Source: Lachnospira sp. (GTDB lineage Bacteria > Bacillota > Clostridia > Lachnospirales > Lachnospiraceae). Taken from it: 50,182 nucleotides of DNA. The position numbers and the translations under genes are program-made. Where the stretch lies: assembly GCA_015057605.1 (NCBI GenBank), contig SVDX01000019.1, forward strand, positions 1-50,182. The letters are read 5' to 3'. Positions 7,908 to 17,516 of the stretch are shown piece by piece (position 1 is the first letter of the stretch; every line of letters starts with the position of its first letter). The notes under the pieces were generated by a model. That model ran no database searches. It was not told the origin of the DNA and saw only the letters and a program-made list of their open reading frames with translations.

Positions 7908-9293
7908 TTACACTATCTGCATAATGTTAATTAGCAGCGCCCATGCCAATCCATAATATGATACAACTGCCACTAAATCATTAATGGTTGTTATCAACGG
8001 ACCAGAGGCTACTGCCGGGTCTATATTTAATTTGTTAAATATCATAGGTATCATAGTTCCAACCATACTTGATATAAGCATAGCTATAAGAAGCGCAATA
8101 CCTACACATGCTGATACTGCAAACGAAAATGAAACCGTATAGCCCTTTATCAGCCATATATATAGACCAATAAAGCCAAAGGATACTATTCCTAAAAGCA
8201 TACCATTGCAAAGTCCTACCTTAACTTCTTTAAATATCAGGTGAAATTTCTGCGCGCGCTTTAAATTCTCATCCATAAGCACTCTGATAGTTACCGCAAG
8301 CGACTGAGTTCCTACATTACCCGCCATACCAAGTATCAATGACTGAAAGCACACAATTACCGCAATCTGGTCTACTACTGCTTCAAACATACCTACTACA
8401 GCTGATACTCCAATACCAAGTCCTAACAATACAATAAGCCATGGTAAACGCTTTCTCATACTGTCACGTAACGGCTCGTACAAATCTTCTTCCGCAGTCA
8501 AACCAGCTAACATGGCATAATCTTCACCCATCTCATCATCTACGGCTTCAATGATATCCTGAGCTGTAATAACGCCTAATATCTTCTTTTCAGAATCCAA
8601 TACCGGTATAGAATCCTCGGCATAATCTTTAATAGTTTCCAAAGAATCTGACACCTTATCTGTATCATACACATATGGATACGCCTGACTTATCAAATCT
8701 TCCAAATCCACATACTCTCTTGCAACAATCAAATCCTTTAAATCAAGTGCTCCGTAGAAAGAGCCATCTTCATTACATACATAAACTGTATAAATGTTGT
8801 CGTTATCCTCTGCCTGTCTTACCATCTCCTTCATTGCCTGTCTGATTGTAAGACCCTTTGTAATTGATATGAAATTAGTAGTCATCTTACTACCAAATTC
8901 ATCCTCTTCATATGACTGAATAAGCTTAATATCATGACTTGCCTCATCATCAAGGAGACTGACTAATTTTTCTCCGATTTCTTCATCAATATCCTCAAGA
9001 ATATCAACCGCATCATCCGAGTCCATGTTTTCAATAATCTCTGCAGCTGTTTCAAGTTCTAATTCCTCAATATATGGTGCAGCATCTTCTAAATACGCAA
9101 AAATTTCGGAGACTCGTTCTGTTCCCCATGCTTCATACAATTCTTCACGTTCTTCTTTTGTAAGAAATTCTAATGCTTCTGCTATATCATTTTCATGGTA
9201 ATCACTAAGAAGCTCTAATAATTCGTCTATATTCTTTGTTTCACGAATCACTTCAACGATTTCTTCAACATAAAAATTTTGAATAGAATCCAT
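7908..9293 (-). CDS. mgtE: Magnesium transporter MgtE
   Basis: This 461-aa Mg2+ channel has the full domain order: MgtE N domain with superhelical acidic repeats (about 1-125), paired CBS domains (about 130-255, including VITAQDIIEAVDDEMGEDYA) and a five-helix membrane domain (about 280-460) with the GNVGTQSLAVTIRVL and DPAVASGPLITTINDL signatures of the pore. The frame opens at a GTG 9 nt upstream; ATG at 9293 fits the spacing from AAAGGA better. The leader is only about 20-25 nt, so there is no M-box riboswitch and regulation is probably by the protein's own Mg2+-sensing domains. Confidence 0.96.
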   Translation of the reverse strand: MDSIQNFYVEEIVEVIRETKNIDELLELLSDYHENDIAEALEFLTKEEREELYEAWGTERVSEIFAYLEDAAPYIEELELETAAEIIENMDSDDAVDILEDIDEEIGEKLVSLLDDEASHDIKLIQSYEEDEFGSKMTTNFISITKGLTIRQAMKEMVRQAEDNDNIYTVYVCNEDGSFYGALDLKDLIVAREYVDLEDLISQAYPYVYDTDKVSDSLETIKDYAEDSIPVLDSEKKILGVITAQDIIEAVDDEMGEDYAMLAGLTAEEDLYEPLRDSMRKRLPWLIVLLGLGIGVSAVVGMFEAVVDQIAVIVCFQSLILGMAGNVGTQSLAVTIRVLMDENLKRAQKFHLIFKEVKVGLCNGMLLGIVSFGFIGLYIWLIKGYTVSFSFAVSACVGIALLIAMLISSMVGTMIPMIFNKLNIDPAVASGPLITTINDLVAVVSYYGLAWALLINIMQIV

Positions 9294-9319
9294 TGCTGTC
9301 ACCGTCCTTTCACTATTTG

Positions 9320-9347
9320 ATTATACCACAAATATGCCATTGCGCAA
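9320..9347 (-). promoter_or_regulatory. Likely promoter of mgtE
   Basis: An extended -10 (TGGTATAAT) with a weak -35 (TTGCGC) at 16 bp lies directly upstream of mgtE and just after the preceding terminator. Confidence 0.55.
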
Positions 9348-9348
9348 G

Positions 9349-9385
9349 AAAAAAGAGCACTGCTATATCGACAATGCTCTTTTTT
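9349..9385 (-). terminator. Terminator after the anti-sigma gene
   Basis: A 9-bp stem (AAAAGAGCA/TGCTCTTTT) with a 15-nt loop is followed by TTTTTTCTT on the minus strand. It ends the envelope gene array before mgtE. Confidence 0.8.
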
Positions 9386-9396
9386 GTGGGAAACTT

Positions 9397-10983
9397 TTAT
9401 TCAACCTGGCTTTGGGTTGTCTGCTCTTCAAATTCGATTGTTATTTTTGTGTCTGCAGGACCTGCATGTGTATGTGGAGCTACCGGTGCCACATGTACAT
9501 GCTCGTTAGGTGTCGCAGGTGCAGTTGGCTTATTATGTGTTGGTGGCGTTGGGTGTGTTTTTTCCACCAGTTCACCTGTTATAGCATTAATTGTATATTC
9601 ATAGTGTTCCTTCTTTACATGGAAATGAACCTTATATTCTGCGCCATCCTTCTTATTTGTGTACTTGATATCGCATTTTGTTAAATCAGCAAATTCTATT
9701 CCTGCTTTCTCTAATGCAATTGCAAGTGCTTCATTTGCACTGATTATCTCATTTGTTTCTTCTGAAGGTGTATTATCTTCAATATTTTTAGAGATAACAC
9801 TTCCATCAACTGCGCTGATTATATATTTATAATCAAATGTACCAACGCTAAATTCAATATGATATTCCTTTTCACGTGGTTTATGCTTTAGCTCCTCAAG
9901 TGTAATAGCATTTACTTCTACACCTGCATCAGCACATGCTGCTGCCAATGCTTCTTTCTTTGTAAGCTCTGGTGTTGGAGCCTGAGGCATAGTTGTTTCT
10001 TCCTGTGTAGTTTCTTCTTCGCCCTCTTGTGAGCCTTCCTGCTCGGCATCATTGTCTTCTTCTGTTTCAGGCTCTGTATATGTATATTCACCTTCTATAA
10101 CAAATCCATCTTCTGCATTGATTTTATATTTGTAAAATGCATTTTCGCCAACATTAAATTCAATATAATATACAAAGGCGCCGCCTTTTTCTTTAATTAC
10201 ATTGCTTACAACTGTTACAGCCTCTAATGCTACATTAGCATCACTAACAGCTATATTAAGAGCTTCTTCCTTTGAAATAATATCTGCATTTTCAGCATCT
10301 AAAAGATCCCATAATTCTGAAATCGAAAGTTCAACAGCTATATCAAGTGACATACCCATATTTTCTGCCACCTGTTTAGCCAATCTAAGCTTACCAACTG
10401 ATACACCGTATTGCTTAGCTAATTCTTTAATATCTTCATCTCTTGTGCAAAGCTGTGTATTAACACCACCGATTAAATCATTTTCATCAAAAAGAGAGCT
10501 GATTTCTGTTGATATCTTTTCTCCTAATTCATTTGCACGTTCTGTATCATTATCTTCAACACAAATATTAACTGCGTTGTACACCTGGTCAAGATAACCA
10601 TTCTTAAGTAGCGAACCGATAATTGCATTCATTGCAATGTCCAAATCTACATTTTTAAAATCCATATCATTAAGTACAATCTGCGCATCGGTATTTAATG
10701 CTACTGCTGATACTACCTTATTTTGCTTATTTACTGTAAGCTCAATACTTGGATTAATATCAATCATTACCACAGAATTAACTGTATCTGCATTTGCAAC
10801 TGGTTTAACCTTGTTACTATTTTTTAGCAATGCAATGCCTGCTATAAGACAAATGCATGCTGCTGCCACCATACCAATCATACCGATATAGCGTATTTTA
10901 TTCTTTGCTTTGTAGCTTTCAGCTTCATTGATATATCTGTCATCTACATTACTGATAGCTTCTACTATCTTGTTTTGTTTCAT
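9397..10983 (-). CDS. RsgI-like anti-sigma factor with three PepSY-type repeats and a His/Pro-rich tail
   Basis: This 528-aa single-pass protein has a cytoplasmic N terminus (about 1-31), a membrane helix (32-53), then an RsgI-like extracytoplasmic domain starting VVMIDINPSIEL (about 72-215). Three repeats of about 60 aa follow (about 238-300, 338-398 and 413-475), each ending in a YKYKINAEDG-type beta hairpin as in PepSY domains. The tail is rich in Pro and His (EHVHVAPVAPHTHAG). The start overlaps the ECF sigma gene stop as ATGA, the usual sigma/anti-sigma layout. By analogy with SigI/RsgI, the outside domain senses an extracellular signal and the inside end holds the sigma factor; the signal is unknown. 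Confidence 0.82.
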   Translation of the reverse strand: MKQNKIVEAISNVDDRYINEAESYKAKNKIRYIGMIGMVAAACICLIAGIALLKNSNKVKPVANADTVNSVVMIDINPSIELTVNKQNKVVSAVALNTDAQIVLNDMDFKNVDLDIAMNAIIGSLLKNGYLDQVYNAVNICVEDNDTERANELGEKISTEISSLFDENDLIGGVNTQLCTRDEDIKELAKQYGVSVGKLRLAKQVAENMGMSLDIAVELSISELWDLLDAENADIISKEEALNIAVSDANVALEAVTVVSNVIKEKGGAFVYYIEFNVGENAFYKYKINAEDGFVIEGEYTYTEPETEEDNDAEQEGSQEGEEETTQEETTMPQAPTPELTKKEALAAACADAGVEVNAITLEELKHKPREKEYHIEFSVGTFDYKYIISAVDGSVISKNIEDNTPSEETNEIISANEALAIALEKAGIEFADLTKCDIKYTNKKDGAEYKVHFHVKKEHYEYTINAITGELVEKTHPTPPTHNKPTAPATPNEHVHVAPVAPHTHAGPADTKITIEFEEQTTQSQVE

Positions 10984-11537
10984 AGATAAGTGCCCCTTTC
11001 TTCTAAGTAAACTTTTAGTTGTTTTCTTATTCTTGTCAGCTTCACTGACACATTTTTCTCTGAAAGGCCAACCCTTTTAGCAATCAAACCATAATCGTCA
11101 AAGAACCAGTATCTTCTCATAAATATAACTCTGTTTTGCTCATTTAACGTATCCAAAAAATCTTCAATCGTCTTGGTAAGCTCATTAGTTTCTATAATAC
11201 TTTCAATACTTTCAGGCGCCGCTATAAAATCTGTCAACTCCTCTATTGCTAAATCATAGGAGCTATTTCGTTTTAGTGCCTTGTTCTTGTGATAGCGATT
11301 AAGTGATAAATTTCTTACAATCTTTAAAACAAATGTAAGAAGCGGGTTAGGTCTTGTAGGTGGTATAGCGTTCCATACGCCAAGATAACTGTCATTAACA
11401 CATTCTTCTGCATCAGAAAAATTACCTAAGATGTTATATGAAGTCTGCACACACAGCTTGCCATACTTTGCTTCTAACTCCTTAAGCGCTTGTTCGGAGC
11501 GTTCAAAAAATAGCTCAATTATTTCTTCATCTAACAT
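10980..11537 (-). CDS. ECF-type RNA polymerase sigma factor
   Basis: This 185-aa sigma-70 family protein has region 2 (NILGNFSDAEECVNDSYLGVWNAIPPTRP) and region 4 (LDTLNEQNRVIFMRRYWFFDDYGLIAKRVGLSEKNVSVKLTRIRKQL), joined by an acidic linker. No region 1 or 3 is present, as expected for ECF factors. It is coupled by a 4-nt overlap to the RsgI-like membrane protein, which is likely its anti-sigma factor. The ribosome binding site is GGTGGTGA. I could not identify an auto-regulated ECF promoter upstream. Confidence 0.9.
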   Translation of the reverse strand: MLDEEIIELFFERSEQALKELEAKYGKLCVQTSYNILGNFSDAEECVNDSYLGVWNAIPPTRPNPLLTFVLKIVRNLSLNRYHKNKALKRNSSYDLAIEELTDFIAAPESIESIIETNELTKTIEDFLDTLNEQNRVIFMRRYWFFDDYGLIAKRVGLSEKNVSVKLTRIRKQLKVYLEERGTYL

Positions 11538-11603
11538 CCATTCACCACCTTCTACCTATATACTAAAGATTCACTTAGAAAAACTACACTTTATTTTAAA
11601 TTT

Positions 11604-13976
11604 TTAATTATTATTTGCTTCATCTATTATTCTTTGTGGAATTTGTACATCGCCAGCTGTATTATAATTTGAGAACAGTATCGTTGTCGTATACTCGTCA
11701 AAGCCTGAGAATAAGCTTGTAAAATCATATTCCATCTTTGTTATATATCCATTTGACACATATACGTCTACATCTATGCTACCTCTAACTGCGCTCGAAT
11801 TATTATCGCCACTTTCCAAAAGGCCAGACATTTCTTCTGTATTTAACTTTATTCTATAATGGTTTGTATCTATTTCTTCTACATTTTCCATAGAATTAAG
11901 ATTATCAATTATTCCCAGCATATCCACAAGATATGATGCTCCATCCTCCCTTTGCCACTGTGTTCCTGATGTTGTAGGAACCGAGGTATAAGTAATTCCA
12001 CGAGCAAAATCTGTATAGGTTTCAACGCTAGACACCACCATGCCAAAGGCTTTTACCTGTGTCTTTAAATATTCCTTCTGGTGAAGTTCATCAACCTTCC
12101 CTGTCATAACCGAAGTGGTTTTTATGCCACTCATAGTCATTGTCATTGTAGCTGTTAGACTATAGTTATCAATAGCTGTATTAAATGTTCCTCCATTACT
12201 TGAATAGAGTTCATCACCCATTTCAATTGTATATACGCTGTCGCTTAAAAGATTTGCATTAGCAACCGCTAAATATATTTCTTCATAGTCCTTATATTGA
12301 TATGTACTCATATCTATAGATTGTGTATTGCCGATTAAAATCTCCCAATCCTCACCCTTTTTTCCAAATATATTAAAGTGAAGATAATCATCATTAATCA
12401 GACTAACCTTAATATTCATATATGGTGTAAGTTTATAATAATTAACTGCTGCTGCAGCTATAGTTTCATTATAGGTAGTGTTGTGTTCTAATGTGCATTT
12501 CATCGCTACCGATTTATCAGGGATAAACGCTTTATTAGTATAATTTTTTGACAACATACTAAATGCAAGATGATTTGAAGCCTTTGCAAGCTCCTCTTTG
12601 GTTGCATAGCCCTGCAAATGCAAAAGCTCCTCTGCCTCTAAATGTGCTTTTAATATTTTTGCATTTCCATCAGAAACATTTTGCGCATATGAGTACAAAT
12701 ATGGGAACACCGGATATCCTACCCCACCATATTCCGCGGCAATGTTTTTAATATTCACATTTATATTTTGGGCATATCTGCCTGACCAACCATTTAAATA
12801 TGTATCTATGCTTGTTGTTTGGCTAACCAAAGCACTGGCATAGCTTGCAGCACTTTCATAAAGCACCTGTCCTGCAGGATAAAATGCATTGATTTTTTCT
12901 TCTGCATAAGCTGACTGATACTGATGGAACAATTCATGAGCTACAACCTGATACAAACTCTCTTTATTGTCATTTATACCTCTTTGATTTACTCTAACAT
13001 ACGGATAATTAATTATTCCGTCATTATCGAAATTGCCCCAAAAATCATTCCAATCAAGCCCCAGCTCAAGCCAGTAGAAATGTGTAGCCAAGACATTTTC
13101 ACTACCGGTATCATATACATACACACTCATAGCATTTTCCAGGCTCGATAAATCCACTTCGCAATTTTCCATTACTTTCTTTGCATGGCTGTAGTCATTA
13201 TTAAATAGGCGATCATCAACCTTCGGATTATATGTATAGCTTTCACCAAATGTCTGCTCGTACACTAAAATTGCATCTTCCATTCTATTGCCTATGCCTA
13301 TAGCATCTTCCTTTGTTATGGCATCTAAACCTTCTTCTGTATACCATATAAGGAAATTACCATTTTTAGACAAACACACTTTATCAAGTGTATGGTTTTT
13401 TACCGCACTTTGATCTTCGTTAGTTGTTATAAAGGCCATTGGTGCGGCCTCTGCTGCCTCATTCTTTTCACCAATAGTTACATCCATTTGAAAAGCATAC
13501 TCAATAAATGCTTTCTTTACTTCATCACTTAACTCATTCTTATGTCCCTTGTAAAAGATTTCAAGCCCTAATTCTCCAGCAGTCATAGGAGCTTTATTTT
13601 CTGATTTGTATTTTTCATTTAGACTGTCAGCATTATTGGCAAGACATAATAATTGCGAAAAATACTCATCTGCAGTAAGCTTTCCTTCGCTATAATCAGC
13701 ATTAAGCTTTTGTAAGGAGGTAAGCTCTACTGGTTCTATCGGTTCTGCTGGAATTTCCTCCTCTTCTTGTTCTTTATCCTCTTCCTTGTCTTGCTCATTA
13801 TCTGGTTCTTTATCTACTATATCTTTTGTTGTAGCCTCAGTCTTTTTCTTGGTTTCAGAATCATCGTAGTCTTCATCTTCCCTCAAAAGAAACTCAATAA
13901 AAAATACGCATGCAACCACTATAGCTGTTATAACTGCAACTATTCCAATAATTATGGCTATCTTCTTTTTATTCAT
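11604..13976 (-). CDS. Large membrane-anchored ectoprotein with HExxH metallopeptidase motif
   Basis: This 790-aa protein has an N-terminal signal anchor (about 5-31), then a charged stalk of Asp, Glu and Lys (about 33-85) and a large extracellular part. HELFH occurs at residues 347-351, with a Glu in YESAASY about 23 residues later, the arrangement of gluzincin zinc peptidases. The C-terminal region (about 590-780) looks like a beta-rich lipoprotein-type fold (GKVDELHQKEYLK to GYITKMEYDFTS). The ribosome binding site AAAGGAGAA lies just after the preceding gene. Peptidase activity is inferred from the motif; the substrate is unknown. The downstream ECF/anti-sigma pair may be functionally linked. 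Confidence 0.8.
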   Translation of the reverse strand: MNKKKIAIIIGIVAVITAIVVACVFFIEFLLREDEDYDDSETKKKTEATTKDIVDKEPDNEQDKEEDKEQEEEEIPAEPIEPVELTSLQKLNADYSEGKLTADEYFSQLLCLANNADSLNEKYKSENKAPMTAGELGLEIFYKGHKNELSDEVKKAFIEYAFQMDVTIGEKNEAAEAAPMAFITTNEDQSAVKNHTLDKVCLSKNGNFLIWYTEEGLDAITKEDAIGIGNRMEDAILVYEQTFGESYTYNPKVDDRLFNNDYSHAKKVMENCEVDLSSLENAMSVYVYDTGSENVLATHFYWLELGLDWNDFWGNFDNDGIINYPYVRVNQRGINDNKESLYQVVAHELFHQYQSAYAEEKINAFYPAGQVLYESAASYASALVSQTTSIDTYLNGWSGRYAQNINVNIKNIAAEYGGVGYPVFPYLYSYAQNVSDGNAKILKAHLEAEELLHLQGYATKEELAKASNHLAFSMLSKNYTNKAFIPDKSVAMKCTLEHNTTYNETIAAAAVNYYKLTPYMNIKVSLINDDYLHFNIFGKKGEDWEILIGNTQSIDMSTYQYKDYEEIYLAVANANLLSDSVYTIEMGDELYSSNGGTFNTAIDNYSLTATMTMTMSGIKTTSVMTGKVDELHQKEYLKTQVKAFGMVVSSVETYTDFARGITYTSVPTTSGTQWQREDGASYLVDMLGIIDNLNSMENVEEIDTNHYRIKLNTEEMSGLLESGDNNSSAVRGSIDVDVYVSNGYITKMEYDFTSLFSGFDEYTTTILFSNYNTAGDVQIPQRIIDEANNN

Positions 13977-13988
13977 ATGTATTCTCCT

Positions 13989-14639
13989 TTATTTTTTCTT
14001 TACAAACTTTATTTCCACGCCTCTAGCATTTATTATCAATTTTTCTTCGCTAATTTCTATAATAGTCATTTGCTCCGGTTCACCTTCTTCAAATTCAACC
14101 TCAAGAAGTCCTCCTCCAAGATACTCGTAATAGAAATCTCCTGATAAATTGAGGAAATCGTATGCATCCATTTTATAATCATTGAATTCTATCACTGCAG
14201 GTCTATTAGTCGATCGCCACTCTCCACTTCTGAGCAAATCAAATATTCTTTTATCTTCTCCTTCATAGCGACTTTCTAATATATCGCTCCTTAAATTGAT
14301 AAATTTACGTTTTTCCCCGTGTATTTTAATCATTAATTTGTCTACACTTAAATCATCAATATCAATTATATCTACACCAACGCCATATGTTATAATCTTA
14401 TCGCCTACCACAAAGTAGAACGGACGTATATCCGAATTTCCACGTGCATCATTGCAACATCCTTCAGGACATCTGTATCTATAACTCCATACATTACCCG
14501 GGTAAAATTTCAATTCGGTTCCCGACATATCCGACCATTTACCTATTATCAATCGAACATTATAATATAACGACACGCTTGCGAATAATAACTGCGCCAT
14601 AATCGATATAATTAATAAAATTTTCAAACTCTTTTTCAT
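13989..14639 (-). CDS. Membrane-anchored protein with duplicated beta-rich module (paralog 1)
   Basis: This 216-aa protein has an N-terminal signal anchor and two copies of a beta-rich module of about 80 aa. Module 1 runs from GKWSDMSGTELKF to GEKRKFINL and carries a CPEGCCND cysteine cluster; module 2 runs from GEWRSTN to ARGVEIKFVKK. Each copy ends in a matching I-x-D/E-L/I-S-x-x-K-L strand pair. It is a paralog of the genes at 17517 and 18581. The ATG at 14639 is preferred over one 24 nt upstream because AAGGAGAT directly precedes it. Function is unknown; a lipocalin-like extracytoplasmic binding fold is possible. Confidence 0.75.
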   Translation of the reverse strand: MKKSLKILLIISIMAQLLFASVSLYYNVRLIIGKWSDMSGTELKFYPGNVWSYRYRCPEGCCNDARGNSDIRPFYFVVGDKIITYGVGVDIIDIDDLSVDKLMIKIHGEKRKFINLRSDILESRYEGEDKRIFDLLRSGEWRSTNRPAVIEFNDYKMDAYDFLNLSGDFYYEYLGGGLLEVEFEEGEPEQMTIIEISEEKLIINARGVEIKFVKKK

Positions 14640-14680
14640 ATTAATCTCCTTATCCACATTCATATTCTTGGAATAACTTT

Positions 14681-15133
14681 TTACTTATGTACATACATCC
14701 TCGTCATATCGGGCTCACCATCGCCTTGTACCATACACAAGAATTCCCAGCCGTACCTCTCATAGAATGATGTGTGGTCTGTTACAAGATATAGCGTATC
14801 TATACCTTTTTTCTTCATATCCTCGCACACGTAGTTTAAAAGCGCACCAGCTATGCCATTGCCACGCTTGTCCTTTTCTGTGTAAACTGCACATACATTT
14901 GGAGTTAAATCCTTTCTATCGTGGAAATCATTTTCAATAACTCCAAGACCGCCTATAATTCTTTCACCTTCTATGGCAACATACCATTGTGGTACTGTGG
15001 CATTTCCCAAAAGACATTCTTCCATACTTTCTAAATATGCCTTTAAAGGAATTTTCCACTTTTCATGAAACCACCCTGCCATAGTCTCCCTCATTTCTGG
15101 TTTATCAATTAATCTTATAATTTTATATTCCAT
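14681..15133 (-). CDS. GNAT family N-acetyltransferase
   Basis: This 150-aa acyl-CoA transferase has the GNAT acetyl-CoA loop visible as EKDKRGNGIAGALLNYVCEDMKKKG (Q/R-x-x-G-x-G/A type) after the beta-strand NVCAVYTEK, and the C-terminal FYERYGWEFLC motif. It is cytoplasmic, with no clear substrate clue. It lies between the HD-GYP gene and the first beta-module paralog, with short gaps that suggest one transcript. Confidence 0.87.
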   Translation of the reverse strand: MEYKIIRLIDKPEMRETMAGWFHEKWKIPLKAYLESMEECLLGNATVPQWYVAIEGERIIGGLGVIENDFHDRKDLTPNVCAVYTEKDKRGNGIAGALLNYVCEDMKKKGIDTLYLVTDHTSFYERYGWEFLCMVQGDGEPDMTRMYVHK

Positions 15134-15142
15134 TTTTATCTC

Positions 15143-16825
15143 CTATATACTACTATAATATGCTTCTAAGCTTTCCCGACTTAATAAAAATACATCCTTT
15201 AGCTTAGGATCAAAATGACTTCCCATAGACTCAAGCATTACCTCATAAGCCTTTTCAAAACTCATAGCTTCCTTGTAGCAACGTTTACTTACCAAAGCAT
15301 CATATACATCTGCAATAGCCATAATCCTTGCCTCTAAAGGTATAGCATCACCTTTTAAGCCATCTGGATAACCCATACCATTCCATTTTTCATGGTGATG
15401 TCTTGCCAAATTTATAGCTACCTTAACAAAATGTTCTTCCTCTACACCGCCTAAAATATTATTAACAAGTATTGCACTGTTAGCTGCATGAGTTTTCATA
15501 ATTTCAAACTCTTCATCCGTAAGACGTCCTGGTTTTCTAAGTATTTTATCACCAATACCAATCTTACCAAGATCGTGCATTGGCGCAGCCTTTATAACAT
15601 CCTTGCAGAATTGTTCATCTAACGAAAGCAGATTGTTATTTTGAATGGTTTCTATCAAAATCCTGATAACATCACTGGTTCTTTTAATGTGACCACCCGT
15701 ATTATCATCTCTATTTTCTACCATATCCGCCATTCCTACCAAAACCTTCGCCTGAATGTTGGTAATATGCTCCGTCTTTTCCTTTACCTTATTCTCAAGT
15801 TCTTCATTGTAATCGGCCAAAAGATTCATATAGTTCCATCTGTCTGTATCTTCTTCTAACTCAACAATATATCCACACGCCTTCTTATTATGCCAAAGTC
15901 TTCTTATATTGCTCTGATAATGCTTATCATAGGTCTTATAATCAAAGCCATTTGCATCATTTTTTACAAAGTTATCAATCCATAAAGTCAGCATCTGCAA
16001 GCCTTCTATCGTTTCAACCGGATAATCAATCTTACACTCAGAAAGCTTTGGAACAATCTTTTTTGCAATATCATTACAACCCATATAATTCTTTTTGTTA
16101 TCAAATATTATGTAGCCATAAACCTCTTGATTTTCAAGTGAACTTACAACGCAGTCATCAATATTGTACATCATAATTCGCTTATTCAAATACAATAGAA
16201 TAAATCCATCAAACACATACATAAGTGGCGAAATTTCAAAATCCGCACTAATACTTCCTACAACAATAAATAAAAAACTGTTAATCGCAGAAAGCATAAG
16301 AACTGCACCCAAATTCTTTCTTGAAATTGTATGTTTTTTCTTGTAACTATTTATCAAAATCAATATTTGTACAATCATATATCCATACATAATCACATCA
16401 AAGAATATATGCCCAATTCCATACTCATGCACAATTACAGTCGCATCATAAAACTTACCAAGTGATGTACTTTTATAGTAAAAATCGCTATATCCTATGG
16501 TAAGTACCATTCCATACACAACAAAACTATAAATATACAATATCACTCTAATCCAATTTTTAATTTCATAATTAAATATTGTACAAACAGCAAAAAAGAA
16601 TACCATCAGTATAAAACAACCGCCTACATACAATACTTTATTTGCCAAAATCGCCTCTGACAGACTTGTAGAAAGTGCAACTGCTAAATATCCTGCACTA
16701 GATATAGTCATAAGCAAGCTTATAATTGTAAAATAGTAATTAATCTTTTTGCCTTCAAAACAACGAAGTATACATATAAAATTAATAAATGTTATTATCG
16801 TCGTTATTGCATAATACGCTATCAT
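15143..16825 (-). CDS. Membrane HD-GYP domain protein (putative c-di-GMP phosphodiesterase)
   Basis: This 560-aa protein begins with about seven membrane helices (1-218) like the 7TM region of some histidine kinases, then a PAS-like segment (about 225-330), a short coiled coil (338-360) and an HD-GYP domain (about 360-555). HD-GYP signatures are complete: HIKRTSDV (H379), MHDLGKIGI (HD at 417-418), HHHEKWNGMGYP (GYP at 485-487) and DVYDAL. Family members hydrolyse cyclic di-GMP or related dinucleotides. No GGDEF or EAL domain is present. The membrane part may sense an envelope signal. Confidence 0.92.
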   Translation of the reverse strand: MIAYYAITTIITFINFICILRCFEGKKINYYFTIISLLMTISSAGYLAVALSTSLSEAILANKVLYVGGCFILMVFFFAVCTIFNYEIKNWIRVILYIYSFVVYGMVLTIGYSDFYYKSTSLGKFYDATVIVHEYGIGHIFFDVIMYGYMIVQILILINSYKKKHTISRKNLGAVLMLSAINSFLFIVVGSISADFEISPLMYVFDGFILLYLNKRIMMYNIDDCVVSSLENQEVYGYIIFDNKKNYMGCNDIAKKIVPKLSECKIDYPVETIEGLQMLTLWIDNFVKNDANGFDYKTYDKHYQSNIRRLWHNKKACGYIVELEEDTDRWNYMNLLADYNEELENKVKEKTEHITNIQAKVLVGMADMVENRDDNTGGHIKRTSDVIRILIETIQNNNLLSLDEQFCKDVIKAAPMHDLGKIGIGDKILRKPGRLTDEEFEIMKTHAANSAILVNNILGGVEEEHFVKVAINLARHHHEKWNGMGYPDGLKGDAIPLEARIMAIADVYDALVSKRCYKEAMSFEKAYEVMLESMGSHFDPKLKDVFLLSRESLEAYYSSI

Positions 16826-16863
16826 ATGTACCTCGCCTTTCTATTTTTTGCCTTTTTAAATTC

Positions 16864-17499
16864 TTAATGGTTCCAATACCAACATGAAAACTTTAAAGCA
16901 TTTTCTATAGATGCTTCATTTATCCAGCTAAATGTCTTTTTACATATTGCAAAAAGTGTTTCTAAATCTTTCCTGTTTTCATCAGTTTTTTCAAACTTAC
17001 TGCTTCTATGCAAGGCTGCATATGTACCGCATGCATCTGCAAGATATGGTCCTACCGTGTTATCGAAATAATCAGCAATAACCCTAACATCCGCTTCTGA
17101 CATCTCAGAAAATCTTTCAAGCAGACATCTTAACTTATCATTTGCAGTATATCCGTTATTCCTATAACAAATGTACATTTTATCTAAGTCAGCTACCTCA
17201 AGTGGAGGTAAAAGCTCTTTAGTAGAATTTGGATACTCTTGAAACTTTTTAACAAAGTAATCCATATTTTGCATATCAGATGTTATTTTTAAGCCATCGC
17301 AAATCATTTCTTCACTTAAATAATATGTATCAGACTCATCAAAACCGCCATGTGTAAAATCTTTGTACATGCACACTAGTACCTGATTGTTTTCTTTATC
17401 AAAGTCTTCCATCACTTTGTATGTAGCGCCTCTGGTTATATATGTAAATTCATCATATTTCTTTAAATTACGCACTTCTTCTAATGTTCTTGGTCTCAT
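16864..17499 (-). CDS. Hypothetical protein
   Basis: This 211-aa soluble protein starts at the ATG at 17499 (MRPRTLEEV), 17 nt after the upstream stop; the frame is open further but would overlap that gene. The N-terminal half looks like a small beta-rich domain (YDEFTYITRGATYKVMEDFD) and the C-terminal half is helical and Cys-containing. I do not recognise the family. It lies between the second beta-module paralog and the HD-GYP gene and is probably co-transcribed. Confidence 0.7.
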   Translation of the reverse strand: MRPRTLEEVRNLKKYDEFTYITRGATYKVMEDFDKENNQVLVCMYKDFTHGGFDESDTYYLSEEMICDGLKITSDMQNMDYFVKKFQEYPNSTKELLPPLEVADLDKMYICYRNNGYTANDKLRCLLERFSEMSEADVRVIADYFDNTVGPYLADACGTYAALHRSSKFEKTDENRKDLETLFAICKKTFSWINEASIENALKFSCWYWNH

Positions 17500-17516
17500 A
17501 GTTTCACTCTTTAAAT

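Noticed and set aside
9294-9348. M-box (Mg2+) riboswitch upstream of mgtE
   Set aside because: The leader between the promoter and the start is only about 20-25 nt, and a terminator for the preceding gene lies right behind it.
9293-9684. Plus-strand ORFs opposite the anti-sigma gene
   Set aside because: They are antisense to a gene with clear domains, lack ribosome binding sites and have Cys/Val-rich compositions typical of shadow frames.
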